Of a stretch of 64,000 nucleotides of DNA, positions 1 to 8,235 are shown in pieces. A model generated the notes under the pieces. It made no database searches. It was not told where the DNA came from and saw only the letters and a list, made by a program, of their open reading frames with translations. The position numbers were made by a program, and so were the translations under genes. Position 1 is the stretch's first letter. Each line of letters opens with the position of its first letter. This DNA comes from Reyranella sp. (GTDB lineage: Bacteria > Pseudomonadota > Alphaproteobacteria > Reyranellales > Reyranellaceae), in the NCBI RefSeq assembly GCF_004297265.1, contig NZ_SCUT01000007.1, positions 62,001-126,000 of the forward strand, read 5' to 3'.

Positions 1-2
1 GT

Positions 3-218
3 CGCGAATGGGCCGATGTCGGCAAGGGCGCCGTAGTCCGTGATCGCGGCGACAGCGTCTACACCGCGATGGATTCGCCCGACCAGCTCCTGGTCGTGGC
101 GGCCGGCGGCCCGGCCGGTGGCTTCGGCGCCGTCATTCCGCCCTGGCTCGGCAACAAGAGCTATGCCGTCACCCTGCCGATCGGCGTGTGCGTCGATTGC
201 GAACCGCCCAAGAAGTAG
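3..218 (+). CDS. C-terminal part of an unidentified protein with a terminal CxxC
   Basis: The gene enters from the left edge; 71 codons are visible with no start, ending in TAG. The visible protein has a Gly/Ala-rich stretch (AAGGPAGGFGAVIPPW) and ends with CVDCEPPKK, so a CxxC pair lies seven residues from the terminus. I do not recognise the family. The stop lies 11 bases before the ATG of the selenoprotein gene and the AGGAGG ribosome site of that gene overlaps this stop, so the two are almost certainly co-transcribed and translationally close. A redox partnership between the terminal CxxC and the downstream Sec/Cys motif is an inference from position only. Confidence 0.6.
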   Translation, partial: REWADVGKGAVVRDRGDSVYTAMDSPDQLLVVAAGGPAGGFGAVIPPWLGNKSYAVTLPIGVCVDCEPPKK

Positions 219-229
219 GAGGAAACACC

Positions 230-757
230 ATGTTCGAAGTTCTCGACCCCACGCCGGGCACCGCCCCGCCGGCCGGCCGGCTCGCCCCGCGTCTCGACAC
301 GCTGGAAGGCAAGACGGTCGGCTTCATCTCGAACGGCAAGGAAGGCACCAAGGGCTTCTTCCGGCATCTCGACCAGATCCTGCGCGAGGAGTATGGCGTC
401 GCCAACGTGGTGAGCCGCACCAAGTCGAACTACAGCGCGCCGGCCGACCCGCACATCGTGGCGGAGATCAAGGGCTGGGATGCCGTCGTCTCCGGCTTGG
501 GGGATTGAGGGTCCTGCTCATCGTGCAGTCTGCACGACTCAGTTACCGCTGAACGACTGGAAGTTCCTGCTTTCAGCGTGATGACGACCCGGTTTGCCAG
601 CGCGGCGGAGATGATGAGCCGCGTGCTCGGTATGCCGGGCTATGCCTTCGCCCAGATCGGTCACCCGGTCAGCAGCGCGACCGACGACCAGCTCCGCGAC
701 ATGGCGCGCACGGCCATCGAGCAGGGCCTGGCGATGCTGGTCCGGCCGAAGGCCTGA
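230..757 (+). CDS. UGSC family selenoprotein with in-frame TGA read as selenocysteine
   Basis: A 175-residue protein if TGA at 506-508 is read as Sec (U93); the same frame stays open from 509 to the TGA at 755. The start ATG follows AGGAGG with good spacing. The motif GLGD-U-GSCSSC followed by LHDSVTAERLEVPAF matches the UGSC family, whose non-seleno members, as I recall them, have GDCGSC at this place and a similar following HD segment. The first 92 residues include EGKTVGFISNGKEG and a Lys/His-rich helix, and the part after U93 keeps typical composition and codon use, so this is not random readthrough. A 7-bp hairpin sits 12 bases after the TGA, as bacterial SECIS elements require. The family is presumed to be redox-active; substrate unknown. 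Translation would need selA, selB, selC and selD elsewhere in the genome. Automatic annotation would truncate it at residue 92. Confidence 0.88.
521..537 (+). promoter_or_regulatory. Bacterial SECIS-like hairpin
   Basis: TCGTGCA (521-527) and TGCACGA (531-537) are perfect inverted repeats around the loop GTC, giving a 7-bp stem. The loop begins 19 bases after the last base of the TGA codon, inside the 16-37 base window described for bSECIS elements, and the apical G followed by U is the feature SelB recognises. It lies inside the coding sequence directly after the UGSC motif, where no terminator would be expected. Function is inferred from position and shape. Confidence 0.75.
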
Positions 758-773
758 ACTCCCCAAAAGGCAA

Positions 774-802
774 CCTCGGGCAGCATTTTGCGTTGCCCGA
801 GG
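774..802 (+). terminator. Hairpin between the selenoprotein gene and the DUF3185 gene
   Basis: CCTCGGGCA (774-782) pairs with TGCCCGAGG (794-802), nine perfect base pairs, extendable by a G-T and a C-G pair inside. It lies 17 bases after the selenoprotein stop. No T-run follows, so it is either a weak terminator or an mRNA 3' end stabiliser. Confidence 0.4.
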
Positions 803-826
803 GAACCAATAACGGGAGTTCACGGC

Positions 827-1051
827 ATGAAGCCGATGGCGATTTTGGGTGTTCTTCTGATCGTGATCGGCATTGCCGGTCTGGCGATCGACAATATCTC
901 CTTCACCGAGCGCAAGACCATCGTCGATGCCGGCCCGCTGAAGGTCACGGCCGACGAACAGCGCACCATCCCCATTCCCACCATCGCCGGCATCGTCGCC
1001 GTGATCGCGGGTGCCGGCCTCCTGTTCATGGGCCGTGCCGCGCGCGGCTGA
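827..1051 (+). CDS. DUF3185-like two-TM membrane protein
   Basis: A 74-residue inner-membrane protein: TM1 at about residues 3-21, a middle segment containing TERKTIVDAGPLKVTADEQRTIPIP, and TM2 at about 51-68. The layout of two helices around an ITYT..K..D.GP.....E...TIP segment matches DUF3185 proteins as I know them; no biochemical role is established. ATG 827 was chosen over an upstream in-frame ATG (788) because GGGAG lies nine bases ahead and the hydrophobic helix starts right after it. It is separated from the selenoprotein gene by a hairpin and converges on the Lin0512 genes 16 bases away. Confidence 0.7.
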   Translation: MKPMAILGVLLIVIGIAGLAIDNISFTERKTIVDAGPLKVTADEQRTIPIPTIAGIVAVIAGAGLLFMGRAARG

Positions 1052-1067
1052 GCGCGCTTTCCCTCCG

Positions 1068-1412
1068 TCAGGGGATCTCCATCCGGACCGCGATGGCGGC
1101 GCTGGCGATCACCGCCGGATCGTTGTTTTCCGGATCGGCGATGTCGAGGCCGCCCTTCACCACCTTCACGGTCACGATGCCGTGGGGCAGGGAGGCCTTG
1201 ACCTTCTCCGCGTCGACTTTGTCGGGTTGCTGCACGCCGATCGTGACGTCGACGAACATGCCGGTCCTGGTGTTGATCTTCAGCGCCCGGATCATGGCGA
1301 GTGAGGAATGGTGCAGGGCGTCCTGCACCGCGCGCAGGGCGGCCTTGGTGTAGTCGCCGCCGTGCAGGTCGTTGCCGGTGCCGAGTTCGAGGATTACGCG
1401 CTTGGCAGTCAT
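1068..1412 (-). CDS. Lin0512 family protein (copy 2)
   Basis: A 114-residue soluble protein matching the Lin0512 family (small bacterial and fungal proteins of unknown function). Recognisable segments are VILELGTGNDLHGGDYTKAA near the start and VDVTIGVQQPDKVDAEKV in the middle. It is the downstream partner of a paralogue that ends 13 bases away (1426), and the two align along their whole length. Both follow a Bug-type receptor gene on the same strand, so receptor and pair probably form one transcript. The family has been compared with small oligomeric alpha/beta proteins; no reaction is known. The paired arrangement suggests a hetero-oligomer (inference). Confidence 0.75.
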   Translation of the reverse strand: MTAKRVILELGTGNDLHGGDYTKAALRAVQDALHHSSLAMIRALKINTRTGMFVDVTIGVQQPDKVDAEKVKASLPHGIVTVKVVKGGLDIADPENNDPAVIASAAIAVRMEIP

Positions 1413-1425
1413 GGTCTTGGTCCTC

Positions 1426-1764
1426 TTACAGGTCCAGGCGGACGATGGCGGCCGCCTGCGCGATCACCGTCTTGTCCGTGCCGGCCTCGTTCTCGATCTC
1501 GAGGCCGCCCTCGAACACCTTCACCGTGCCGGTGCCGTGCGGCAGCACCGCCAGCACCTGCGCCGTGTCGACCTGATCGGGCTTGGGCACGCCGATCAGG
1601 ACCTCGACGACCATGTCGTCGCTCGATTTGCCGAGTGCCGTGGCGATGGTGAGCGAGTTGTGCCACAGCGCGTCCCGCAGGGCGCGGACCGCGGCCTTGG
1701 TGTAGTCGCCGCCCCTGATATCGGTGCCCATGCCGATCTCGAGGGCCACCTTCTTCAACGCCAT
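1426..1764 (-). CDS. Lin0512 family protein (copy 1)
   Basis: A 112-residue paralogue of the adjacent downstream gene: VALEIGMGTDIRGGDYTKAA and VEVLIGVPKPDQVDTAQVL line up with the corresponding segments there. No signal peptide or membrane helix is visible. It starts 16 bases after the stop of the Bug receptor gene and is followed 13 bases later by the second copy, indicating co-transcription. Conservation of the N-terminal GxG.D..GGDYTKAA block in both copies points to a shared functional surface. Function unknown; family assignment is fairly sure. Confidence 0.75.
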   Translation of the reverse strand: MALKKVALEIGMGTDIRGGDYTKAAVRALRDALWHNSLTIATALGKSSDDMVVEVLIGVPKPDQVDTAQVLAVLPHGTGTVKVFEGGLEIENEAGTDKTVIAQAAAIVRLDL

Positions 1765-1779
1765 GGCTATGACTCCTTC

Positions 1780-2763
1780 TCAGGACTTCGCGAGGCCCGC
1801 CTTGATGAGCAGCGGCTTCACGTCGACATAATACTTCTCGGCGAAGGCGCGGAACTCGGCGGGATTCTTTTCCCAAGGCACCTGGATGAACTTCGCGAGA
1901 TACTCGATCACCTTCGGCTCGGTCGAGGCCTGCTTGAAGGCCTGGTAGAGCGTGTCGACGATGGCCGGCGGCATGCCCTTGGGGCCGAGCAGGCCGTAGG
2001 GGCTCTGGCCCACCACGTTGACGCCGAGCTCGATCATTGTCGGCACGTCGGGATAGCGCGGGATGCGCTTCTCGGTGGCGAAGGCCAGGATGCGGCATTT
2101 GCCGTCGTCGACGAAGGGCGCCCACTGGGCCGCGTCGGCAATGAACTGGATCTCGCCGCCCATCAACGCCTGCATCCACTCCGCGCCACCCTTGTAGGGG
2201 ACGTGGGTGAACTTCGCGCCGGTCGCCTGCTCGACCTCGATCATCATGAGCTGGCCGGTGCCGCCGACGCCCGAGGTGCCGTAGTTGTACTTGTCCGGGT
2301 CCTTCTTGCCGGCGGCGATCATGTCCTGGAAGGTCTTCCAGGGAGAGTCGGAGCGCACGACGATCCCCATCGTGTAGCCCGACAGGCCGGTGATGTAGGT
2401 GAAGTCGGTGAGCGGATTCCAGCTGGTCTGCTGGTAGTGCGGATAGCGCAGCGTGTTGATGCTCATCACGGCCAGGGTGTAGCCGTCGGGCTTGGCGTTG
2501 AGCAGCATCGCCGGGGCCAGCGTGCCGGCGGCGCCCGGCTTGATGTCGATGATGATCTGCTGGCCCAGGATCTTGCCCACGGCCTCGGCGAGCAGACGCA
2601 TGTGCACGTCGGTGACGCCGCCCGCGGCGAAGGGATTGTAGATCGTGATCGGCTTCTCGGGCTTCCAGCGGGTCTGGGCGCGGGCCAGCATCGGCAGGCC
2701 GAGCGCCGTCGCGCCGGCCAGGGCGGTAAAGTGGCGACGGTTGATCGAGACCGGCTGGGACAT
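1780..2763 (-). CDS. Tripartite tricarboxylate (TTT/Bug) family periplasmic receptor
   Basis: A 327-residue exported solute-binding protein. Residues 1-31 form a Tat-like or Sec signal (NRRHFTALAGATALGLPMLA, then RAQ); the mature part begins near KPEKPITIYNPFAAGGVTD, the usual Bug start with the binding-loop Gly-Gly. The family binds organic acids, often carboxylates, and can feed TctA/TctB permeases, but none is present nearby, so this is an orphan receptor as in most Bug-rich genomes. The start at 2763 is set by AGGAGG six bases upstream. The paired Lin0512 genes directly downstream may act on the ligand or in its sensing (inference). Ligand cannot be read from sequence. Confidence 0.88.
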   Translation of the reverse strand: MSQPVSINRRHFTALAGATALGLPMLARAQTRWKPEKPITIYNPFAAGGVTDVHMRLLAEAVGKILGQQIIIDIKPGAAGTLAPAMLLNAKPDGYTLAVMSINTLRYPHYQQTSWNPLTDFTYITGLSGYTMGIVVRSDSPWKTFQDMIAAGKKDPDKYNYGTSGVGGTGQLMMIEVEQATGAKFTHVPYKGGAEWMQALMGGEIQFIADAAQWAPFVDDGKCRILAFATEKRIPRYPDVPTMIELGVNVVGQSPYGLLGPKGMPPAIVDTLYQAFKQASTEPKVIEYLAKFIQVPWEKNPAEFRAFAEKYYVDVKPLLIKAGLAKS

Positions 2764-2869
2764 GAACGCTCCTCCTGTTTCTCTCTTGTCGGTCGTGCAC
2801 ACAACGAAACGGCTGCACGAGGCAGCCGTCCGTCCGTTCCATACCGTTTCGGGGAAGGCGCGTTAAGCG

Positions 2870-3268
2870 CTACTTCTTGCGCGCGGCGTCGATGCTCCAC
2901 GGGCCGGGACCGGCGGCGGCAAGATAGAGGAAGACGAAGCAGTAGAGTGCGGCGAGCTCGCCCTTGTTCAGGATCGGATAGAAGCCCAGCGGGGCGTGGA
3001 CCATGAAGTAGGCCACGGCCGTCATGCCGGAAGCGACGAAGGCGGCCGGGCGGCTGAACAGCCCGACGACCAGCAGGATGCCGCAGACGAACTCGATGAT
3101 GCCGGCATAGCCCGGCATCGACATGAGGTTGAAGTTGGCCGGGACGACGCCCGCCGGAAATTTCAGCAGCTTGCCGGTGCCGTGCTGGAGCAGGAGCAGG
3201 CCGCTCATGATCCGCAGCATGCTGAGCAAGCGCGGAGCCCATGCCGCAGCTAGAGTGTCGAGGTTCAT
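2870..3268 (-). CDS. DoxX family membrane protein
   Basis: About 132 residues with four predicted membrane helices (LLSMLRIMSGLLLLQHGTGK first; YAGIIEFVCGILLVVG; FVASGMTAVAYFMV; LAALYCFVFLYLAAAG). The order and the HGTGK and GLFSRPAA segments are typical of DoxX/DoxD proteins, which are linked to quinone-coupled sulfur chemistry in archaea and to redox homeostasis in other bacteria. Start uncertain: 3268 gives a compact DoxX N-terminus, while 3307 has a better ribosome site (GAGAGGA). It is divergent from the ABC ATPase gene at 3479, sharing about 210 bases of upstream region that must hold both promoters. Confidence 0.75.
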   Translation of the reverse strand: MNLDTLAAAWAPRLLSMLRIMSGLLLLQHGTGKLLKFPAGVVPANFNLMSMPGYAGIIEFVCGILLVVGLFSRPAAFVASGMTAVAYFMVHAPLGFYPILNKGELAALYCFVFLYLAAAGPGPWSIDAARKK

Positions 3269-3478
3269 TTGCAGAAATTTCCCAGGATTAAATTGCACTT
3301 CCAGCATCCTGCAGGCGGTCCTCTCTTTCGACAAGCGATTGCTGGTAATCAGGTTACCAATTCGTCAGCGAGCACTCGCGCTTCGTGCGCGGTTTGCCTA
3401 TGATCCCGCGCGACCGGTCGAAAGAACCGGCAGTTGTACAAGTAATAAGCGGCCAGAGGCCGCGCGCGTGGAGGAAGT

Positions 3479-4531
<1,053 letters not shown>

Positions 4532-4579
4532 GAACGGGGAAAAGAAGACAAACCAAAGGTCAATCAGGAGGAAACAAGA

Positions 4580-5911
4580 ATGGCGTTCATCATCAAGCGT
4601 CGTGAGTCGATCATTCTCGGTGCTGCCGCGGCGGCGATGGCGATGGCCGGCAAGGCCAACGCGCAGTCGGAGATTCCCAAGGCGGACGTGCCGGCGCCCA
4701 AGCTGCCGATCGAGAAGGGCGCAACGCTCCGCCTGATCCGGCCCGCGCGCTTCGTCGAGCCCGACGAAGTGATCTTCCGCGCCAACAGCGCCAAGTTCGC
4801 CAAGGAGACCGGGGTCGAGGTCAAGGTCGACCTGGTGGGTTGGGAGGACATTCGCCAGCAGACCGCCGTTTCGGCCAACACCGGCGCCGGTCCCGACATC
4901 GTCCTGGGCTGGGCGGAAGATCCGCATATCTACGCCGACAAGGTGATCGAGCTTTCCGACGTCGCCGAGTATCTCGGCAAGAAGTACGGCGGCTGGATGT
5001 TCCTCGGCGAGAAGTTCGGCAAGAAGGCCAAGACCAACAACTGGATCGGCATCCCCATGGGCGGCACCGGCGGCCCGCTGGTCTATCGCGCCTCGGCGGT
5101 GAAGGAAGCCGGCTTCGACAAGGTGCCGACCACGCTTCCCGACCTGCTGAAGCTCTGCCAGCAGCTGCAGAAGATCAAGAAGCCGGCCGGCTTCGCGCTC
5201 GGCAATGCGGTGGGCGACGCGAACGGCTTCGCCAACTGGATGCTGTGGAGCCATGGCGGGGCGTTGGTCGACGAGGACGGCAAGGTCATCATCAACAGCA
5301 AGGAAACCGTCAACGCGCTCAACTTCGTGAAGGAACTCTATCCGACCTTCATCCCGGGCACGATGTCGTGGAACGATATCAGCAACAACCGGGCCTATGC
5401 GTCGAACGAGCTGTTCTTCACGGCCAACGGCGTGTCGATGTACTTCGCGCTGAAGAACGACCCGGCCACCAAGGCGATCGCCGACGACACCGAGCACGCG
5501 CTGCTGACCCAGGGCGTGGCGAGCTCGGCGCCGATGAGCGCCACGGTGCTGAACGCCATGGTGTTCAAGCACACCAAGTTCCCGAACGCCGCCAAGGCCT
5601 ACCTGACCTTCATGATGGAGGCCGAGCAGTACGATCCGTGGCTGACCGGCTGCCTGGGCTACTGGTCGCATCCGCTCAACGCCTACGACAAGAGCAAGGT
5701 GTGGACGAGCGATCCCAAGATCGCGATCTATCGCAGCACCATGAACAACCGCTTCTGGAGCGGCTACAAGGGTCCGATCACCCAGGCGGCCGGCACTGTC
5801 GCGGCCGAATACATCCTGGTGCAGATGTTCGCCTCCGTGGCCTCGGGCCAGGCCACGCCGGCCGATGCCGCCAAGGAAGCGGAGCGCCGCACGCGCCGCT
5901 ACTACCGCTAG
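4580..5911 (+). CDS. Family 1 extracellular solute-binding protein of an ABC importer
   Basis: A 443-residue periplasmic binding protein. The first 28 residues are a signal peptide (twin-Arg KRRESIILGAAAAAMAMAG, cleavage after ANA). The mature part has the usual two-lobe features: GAGPDIVLGWAEDPH near 115, GIPMGGTGGPLVYRASAVKEAGF near 155, and a Trp/Tyr-rich C-terminal half. AGGAGG precedes the start. It sits 48 bases after the ATPase gene and 65 bases before the first permease; a strong hairpin after its stop probably raises its mRNA level over the permeases. A carbohydrate or polyol ligand is inferred from the CUT1-type partners. Confidence 0.9.
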   Translation: MAFIIKRRESIILGAAAAAMAMAGKANAQSEIPKADVPAPKLPIEKGATLRLIRPARFVEPDEVIFRANSAKFAKETGVEVKVDLVGWEDIRQQTAVSANTGAGPDIVLGWAEDPHIYADKVIELSDVAEYLGKKYGGWMFLGEKFGKKAKTNNWIGIPMGGTGGPLVYRASAVKEAGFDKVPTTLPDLLKLCQQLQKIKKPAGFALGNAVGDANGFANWMLWSHGGALVDEDGKVIINSKETVNALNFVKELYPTFIPGTMSWNDISNNRAYASNELFFTANGVSMYFALKNDPATKAIADDTEHALLTQGVASSAPMSATVLNAMVFKHTKFPNAAKAYLTFMMEAEQYDPWLTGCLGYWSHPLNAYDKSKVWTSDPKIAIYRSTMNNRFWSGYKGPITQAAGTVAAEYILVQMFASVASGQATPADAAKEAERRTRRYYR

Positions 5912-5926
5912 GGCCTGACAGGGAAG

Positions 5927-5952
5927 GGCGCGACCGGTTCGCCGGTCGCGCC
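5927..5952 (+). promoter_or_regulatory. UUCG-capped intercistronic hairpin
   Basis: GGCGCGACCGG (5927-5937) and CCGGTCGCGCC (5942-5952) form eleven perfect GC-rich pairs around a TTCG tetraloop, an exceptionally stable RNA hairpin. It lies between the binding-protein stop and the permease start, without a following T-run. Such structures are known to protect the binding-protein mRNA from 3' decay (as between malE and malF) and so set the receptor:permease ratio. Confidence 0.7.
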
Positions 5953-5976
5953 GCTCTCCCGCTCTCCGGAGGGAAG

Positions 5977-6933
5977 ATGACCGTCGCCACGATGACCGAC
6001 TGGAACCGGACCCGGATACAGCAGGGTCGGCTGGCGCGCCTGTTCGACAACAAGGCGTTCCTGATTTTCATGTGCCTGTTGCCGGCCATGGGCCTGCTGA
6101 CGGTGTTCCTCACCTATCCGCTGGGGCTCGGCATCTGGTTGTCCTTCACCGACACCAAGATCGGCCGCACCGGCAAGTGGATCGGCTTCGAGAACTTCGA
6201 ATACCTGCTCGAGGATCCGCAGTTCTGGACCGCGGTCTTCTACAGCGTCTTTTATACGGCCGTCGCGACGTTCGGGAAGTTCGCACTGGGCCTCTGGCTC
6301 GCGCTGCTGTTGAACCGCCATCTGCCGCTCAAGAATCTGCTGCGCGCGATCATCCTGCTGCCGTGGATCGTGCCGACCGTTCTGTCGGCGCTGGCCTTCT
6401 GGTGGATCTACGACCCGCAGTTCTCGATCATCTCCTATTTTGCCACCGACGTGCTGGGCGTCCGCGAGAAGCCCTTCGACTTCCTCAGCACGACCTGGCC
6501 GGCGCGCTGGTCGCTGATCGCCGCCAACATCTGGCGCGGCATCCCCTTCGTGGCGATCTCGCTGCTGGCCGGCCTCCAGACCATCTCGCCGTCGCTCTAC
6601 GAGGCGGCCCTGCTCGACGGGTCCACGGCATGGCAGCGCTTCCGCTACATCACCTTCCCGCTGCTGCTGCCGATCCTGGCGATTGTGATGACCTTCTCGA
6701 TCATCTTCACCTTCACCGATTTCCAGCTCGTCTACGCCATCACCCGCGGCGGTCCGATCAACTCGACCCATCTGATGGCGACGCTCGCCTTCCAGCGCGG
6801 CATCGCCGGTGGCGAGCTGGGCGAGGGCGCCGCGATCGCCGTCGCCATGATCCCGTTCCTCGTGTTCGCCACGCTGTTCAGCTACTTCGCGCTCGCGCGC
6901 CGCAAGTGGCAGCAGGGAGAGGCCAATGACTGA
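5977..6933 (+). CDS. ABC importer permease 1 (UgpA/MalF-type)
   Basis: A 318-residue inner-membrane permease with six predicted helices; the first is FLIFMCLLPAMGLLTVFLTY. The cytoplasmic EAA loop reads EAALLDGSTAWQRFRYITFP near residue 210, the coupling helix contacting the ATPase. The start at 5977 follows GGAGGG; a much longer open frame upstream of it is only an antisense-like shadow of the binding-protein gene. Its end overlaps the start of the next permease by eight bases, so the two are translationally coupled and expected to form a heterodimer. Confidence 0.9.
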   Translation: MTVATMTDWNRTRIQQGRLARLFDNKAFLIFMCLLPAMGLLTVFLTYPLGLGIWLSFTDTKIGRTGKWIGFENFEYLLEDPQFWTAVFYSVFYTAVATFGKFALGLWLALLLNRHLPLKNLLRAIILLPWIVPTVLSALAFWWIYDPQFSIISYFATDVLGVREKPFDFLSTTWPARWSLIAANIWRGIPFVAISLLAGLQTISPSLYEAALLDGSTAWQRFRYITFPLLLPILAIVMTFSIIFTFTDFQLVYAITRGGPINSTHLMATLAFQRGIAGGELGEGAAIAVAMIPFLVFATLFSYFALARRKWQQGEAND

Positions 6934-7828
6934 CGCCGCTTCGACGGCACCGACTGCGGCCAGTTCGACCGCTCCCGCCGAGGATATGGTCTGGGAGAGC
7001 CGCGGCCGGCGGATGGTGACGATCTACCTGCCGCTGATCTGCTTCGTGATCATCCTGCTCTTTCCGTTCTATTGGATGGGGATCACCGCCTTCAAGCCGA
7101 ACGCCGAGCTGTACGATTACAAGACCTACAATCCGTTCCTGATCGGCAGCCCGACGCTCGACCACATCTACAAGCTGCTGTTCCAGACCTCCTACCCGAA
7201 GTGGCTGATGACCACGATGGGCGTGGCGGTCTGCTCGACCTTCCTGTCACTGCTGTCGAGCGTGCTGGCGGCCTACGCCATCCAGCGCCTGCGCTTCAGG
7301 GGCAGCCAGTATGTCGGCCTGGGCATCTATCTCGCCTATCTGGTTCCGCCGTCGATCCTGTTCATCCCGCTGGCGACGACGGTCTACCAGCTCGGTCTGT
7401 TCGACACGCCGCTGGCGCTGATCCTGACCTACCCGACCTTCCTGGTGCCGTTCTGCACCTGGCTGTTGATCGGCTACTTCAAGTCGATCCCGTACGAGCT
7501 CGAGGAATGCGCCCTGATCGACGGCGCGACGCGCCTGCAGATCCTGCGGCGCATCACGCTCCCGCTCGCCGTACCCGGCCTGATCTCGGCCGGCATCTTC
7601 TCCTTCACCTTGTCGTGGAACGAGTTCATCTATTCGCTCGCGTTCATCCAGAGCAGCGAGAAGAAGACGGTGCCGGTCGCCATCCTGACCGAACTCGTGT
7701 CGGGCGACGTCTATCAGTGGGGCTCCCTGATGGCGGGCTCGCTGCTGGGATCGCTTCCGGTGGCGATCTTCTATTCCTTCTTCGTCGACTACTACGTCTC
7801 CTCCCTCACCGGGGCGGTGAAGGAGTAG
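6926..7828 (+). CDS. ABC importer permease 2 (UgpE/MalG-type)
   Basis: A 300-residue permease, last gene of the sugar-type importer operon. A 30-residue polar Ala/Thr/Ser-rich leader precedes TM1 (MVTIYLPLICFVIILLFPFYWM). The EAA loop is EECALIDGATRLQILRRITLP near residue 190. The start overlaps the upstream permease stop (ATGACTGA), indicating coupling. After its stop the next gene is on the opposite strand 11 bases away, with no clear hairpin on this side. Confidence 0.9.
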   Translation: MTDAASTAPTAASSTAPAEDMVWESRGRRMVTIYLPLICFVIILLFPFYWMGITAFKPNAELYDYKTYNPFLIGSPTLDHIYKLLFQTSYPKWLMTTMGVAVCSTFLSLLSSVLAAYAIQRLRFRGSQYVGLGIYLAYLVPPSILFIPLATTVYQLGLFDTPLALILTYPTFLVPFCTWLLIGYFKSIPYELEECALIDGATRLQILRRITLPLAVPGLISAGIFSFTLSWNEFIYSLAFIQSSEKKTVPVAILTELVSGDVYQWGSLMAGSLLGSLPVAIFYSFFVDYYVSSLTGAVKE

Positions 7829-7839
7829 CGTCCTTCGCC

Positions 7840-8010
7840 TCAGGCAACGGGACCCGGCGGGCCCTGTGGATGAGGCACGGGTGTAGGCATGTCCTCCGGC
7901 GCAGGCGTGCCCGGCGGAAGCGGCATCTCGGGCGGGATGGGGTCGACCTTGCCCGGAGCCGGTGGAACGGCGGGAACTTCGCGCGGCGGATCCGCTGCAT
8001 GCAACTTCAT
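7840..8010 (-). CDS. Small proline-rich protein of unknown function
   Basis: A 56-residue protein, nearly one third proline, built from repeated PP and PxPP steps such as PPREVPAVPPAPG and PLPPGTPAPEDMPTP. It has no signal peptide or membrane helix. The ATG at 8010 follows AGGAAAGG with eight-base spacing, which supports a real gene. It lies downstream of a second tiny gene on the same strand, separated by a strong hairpin. Short proline-rich proteins of this kind are, to my memory, common in soil alphaproteobacteria; no function is known to me. Confidence 0.5.
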   Translation of the reverse strand: MKLHAADPPREVPAVPPAPGKVDPIPPEMPLPPGTPAPEDMPTPVPHPQGPPGPVA

Positions 8011-8040
8011 TTGTAAGCCTTTCCTGAAGAGCGGAAGAAC

Positions 8041-8066
8041 GAATGCCCGCCGTGAGGCGGGCATTC
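8041..8066 (-). terminator. Perfect 11-bp hairpin, probable terminator of the Gln-rich gene
   Basis: GAATGCCCGCC (8041-8051) and GGCGGGCATTC (8056-8066) pair perfectly around GTGA. Read on the minus strand it follows the stop of the 49-residue Gln-rich gene by about 20 bases and is followed by GTTCTTCC, a moderately T-rich tail, so it likely ends that transcript before the proline-rich gene. Confidence 0.6.
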
Positions 8067-8085
8067 GGCTTCGGCGAAGCAGGGA

Positions 8086-8235
8086 CTAGTGGTCCTTGTT
8101 CTGCGGCTGCTGCGGCTGGCCAGGCTTCTGGTTGGGCTGCTGGTTCTGCCGCTGCTGCTGCTCGCGCTGCGCCTGCTCGCGCTGCTGGCGATCACGATCC
8201 TGCTGCTGCGAGGGATTCTGCTTCTGGTCGTTCAT
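8086..8235 (-). CDS. 49-residue glutamine-rich protein of unknown function
   Basis: This very short gene encodes 49 residues of which about 22 are glutamine, with Arg, Glu, Asn and Pro making up most of the rest (for example QREQAQREQQQRQNQQ and a tail QPQNKDH). It is fully hydrophilic and predicted disordered. ATG at 8235 is preceded by GGAG eight bases upstream, and the gene is followed by a perfect terminator-like hairpin, giving it a complete small transcription unit. The Gln codons are almost all CAG, in line with genome bias, but a CAG-rich tract can also arise by slippage. Function unknown. Confidence 0.55.
   Translation of the reverse strand: MNDQKQNPSQQQDRDRQQREQAQREQQQRQNQQPNQKPGQPQQPQNKDH

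Noticed and set aside
506-508. TGA as a true stop or nonsense mutation of the UGSC gene
   Set aside because: The position coincides with the redox residue of the family, the frame continues 82 codons in the same register and a SECIS-like hairpin follows; a random lesion would not meet all three.
1372-3006. Long plus-strand open frame opposite the Bug receptor and Lin0512 genes
   Set aside because: Three recognised minus-strand genes with ribosome sites occupy it.
4840-5976. N-terminal extension of the first sugar-type permease
   Set aside because: The region overlaps the binding-protein gene out of frame; the helix-rich permease and a GGAGGG site begin at 5977.
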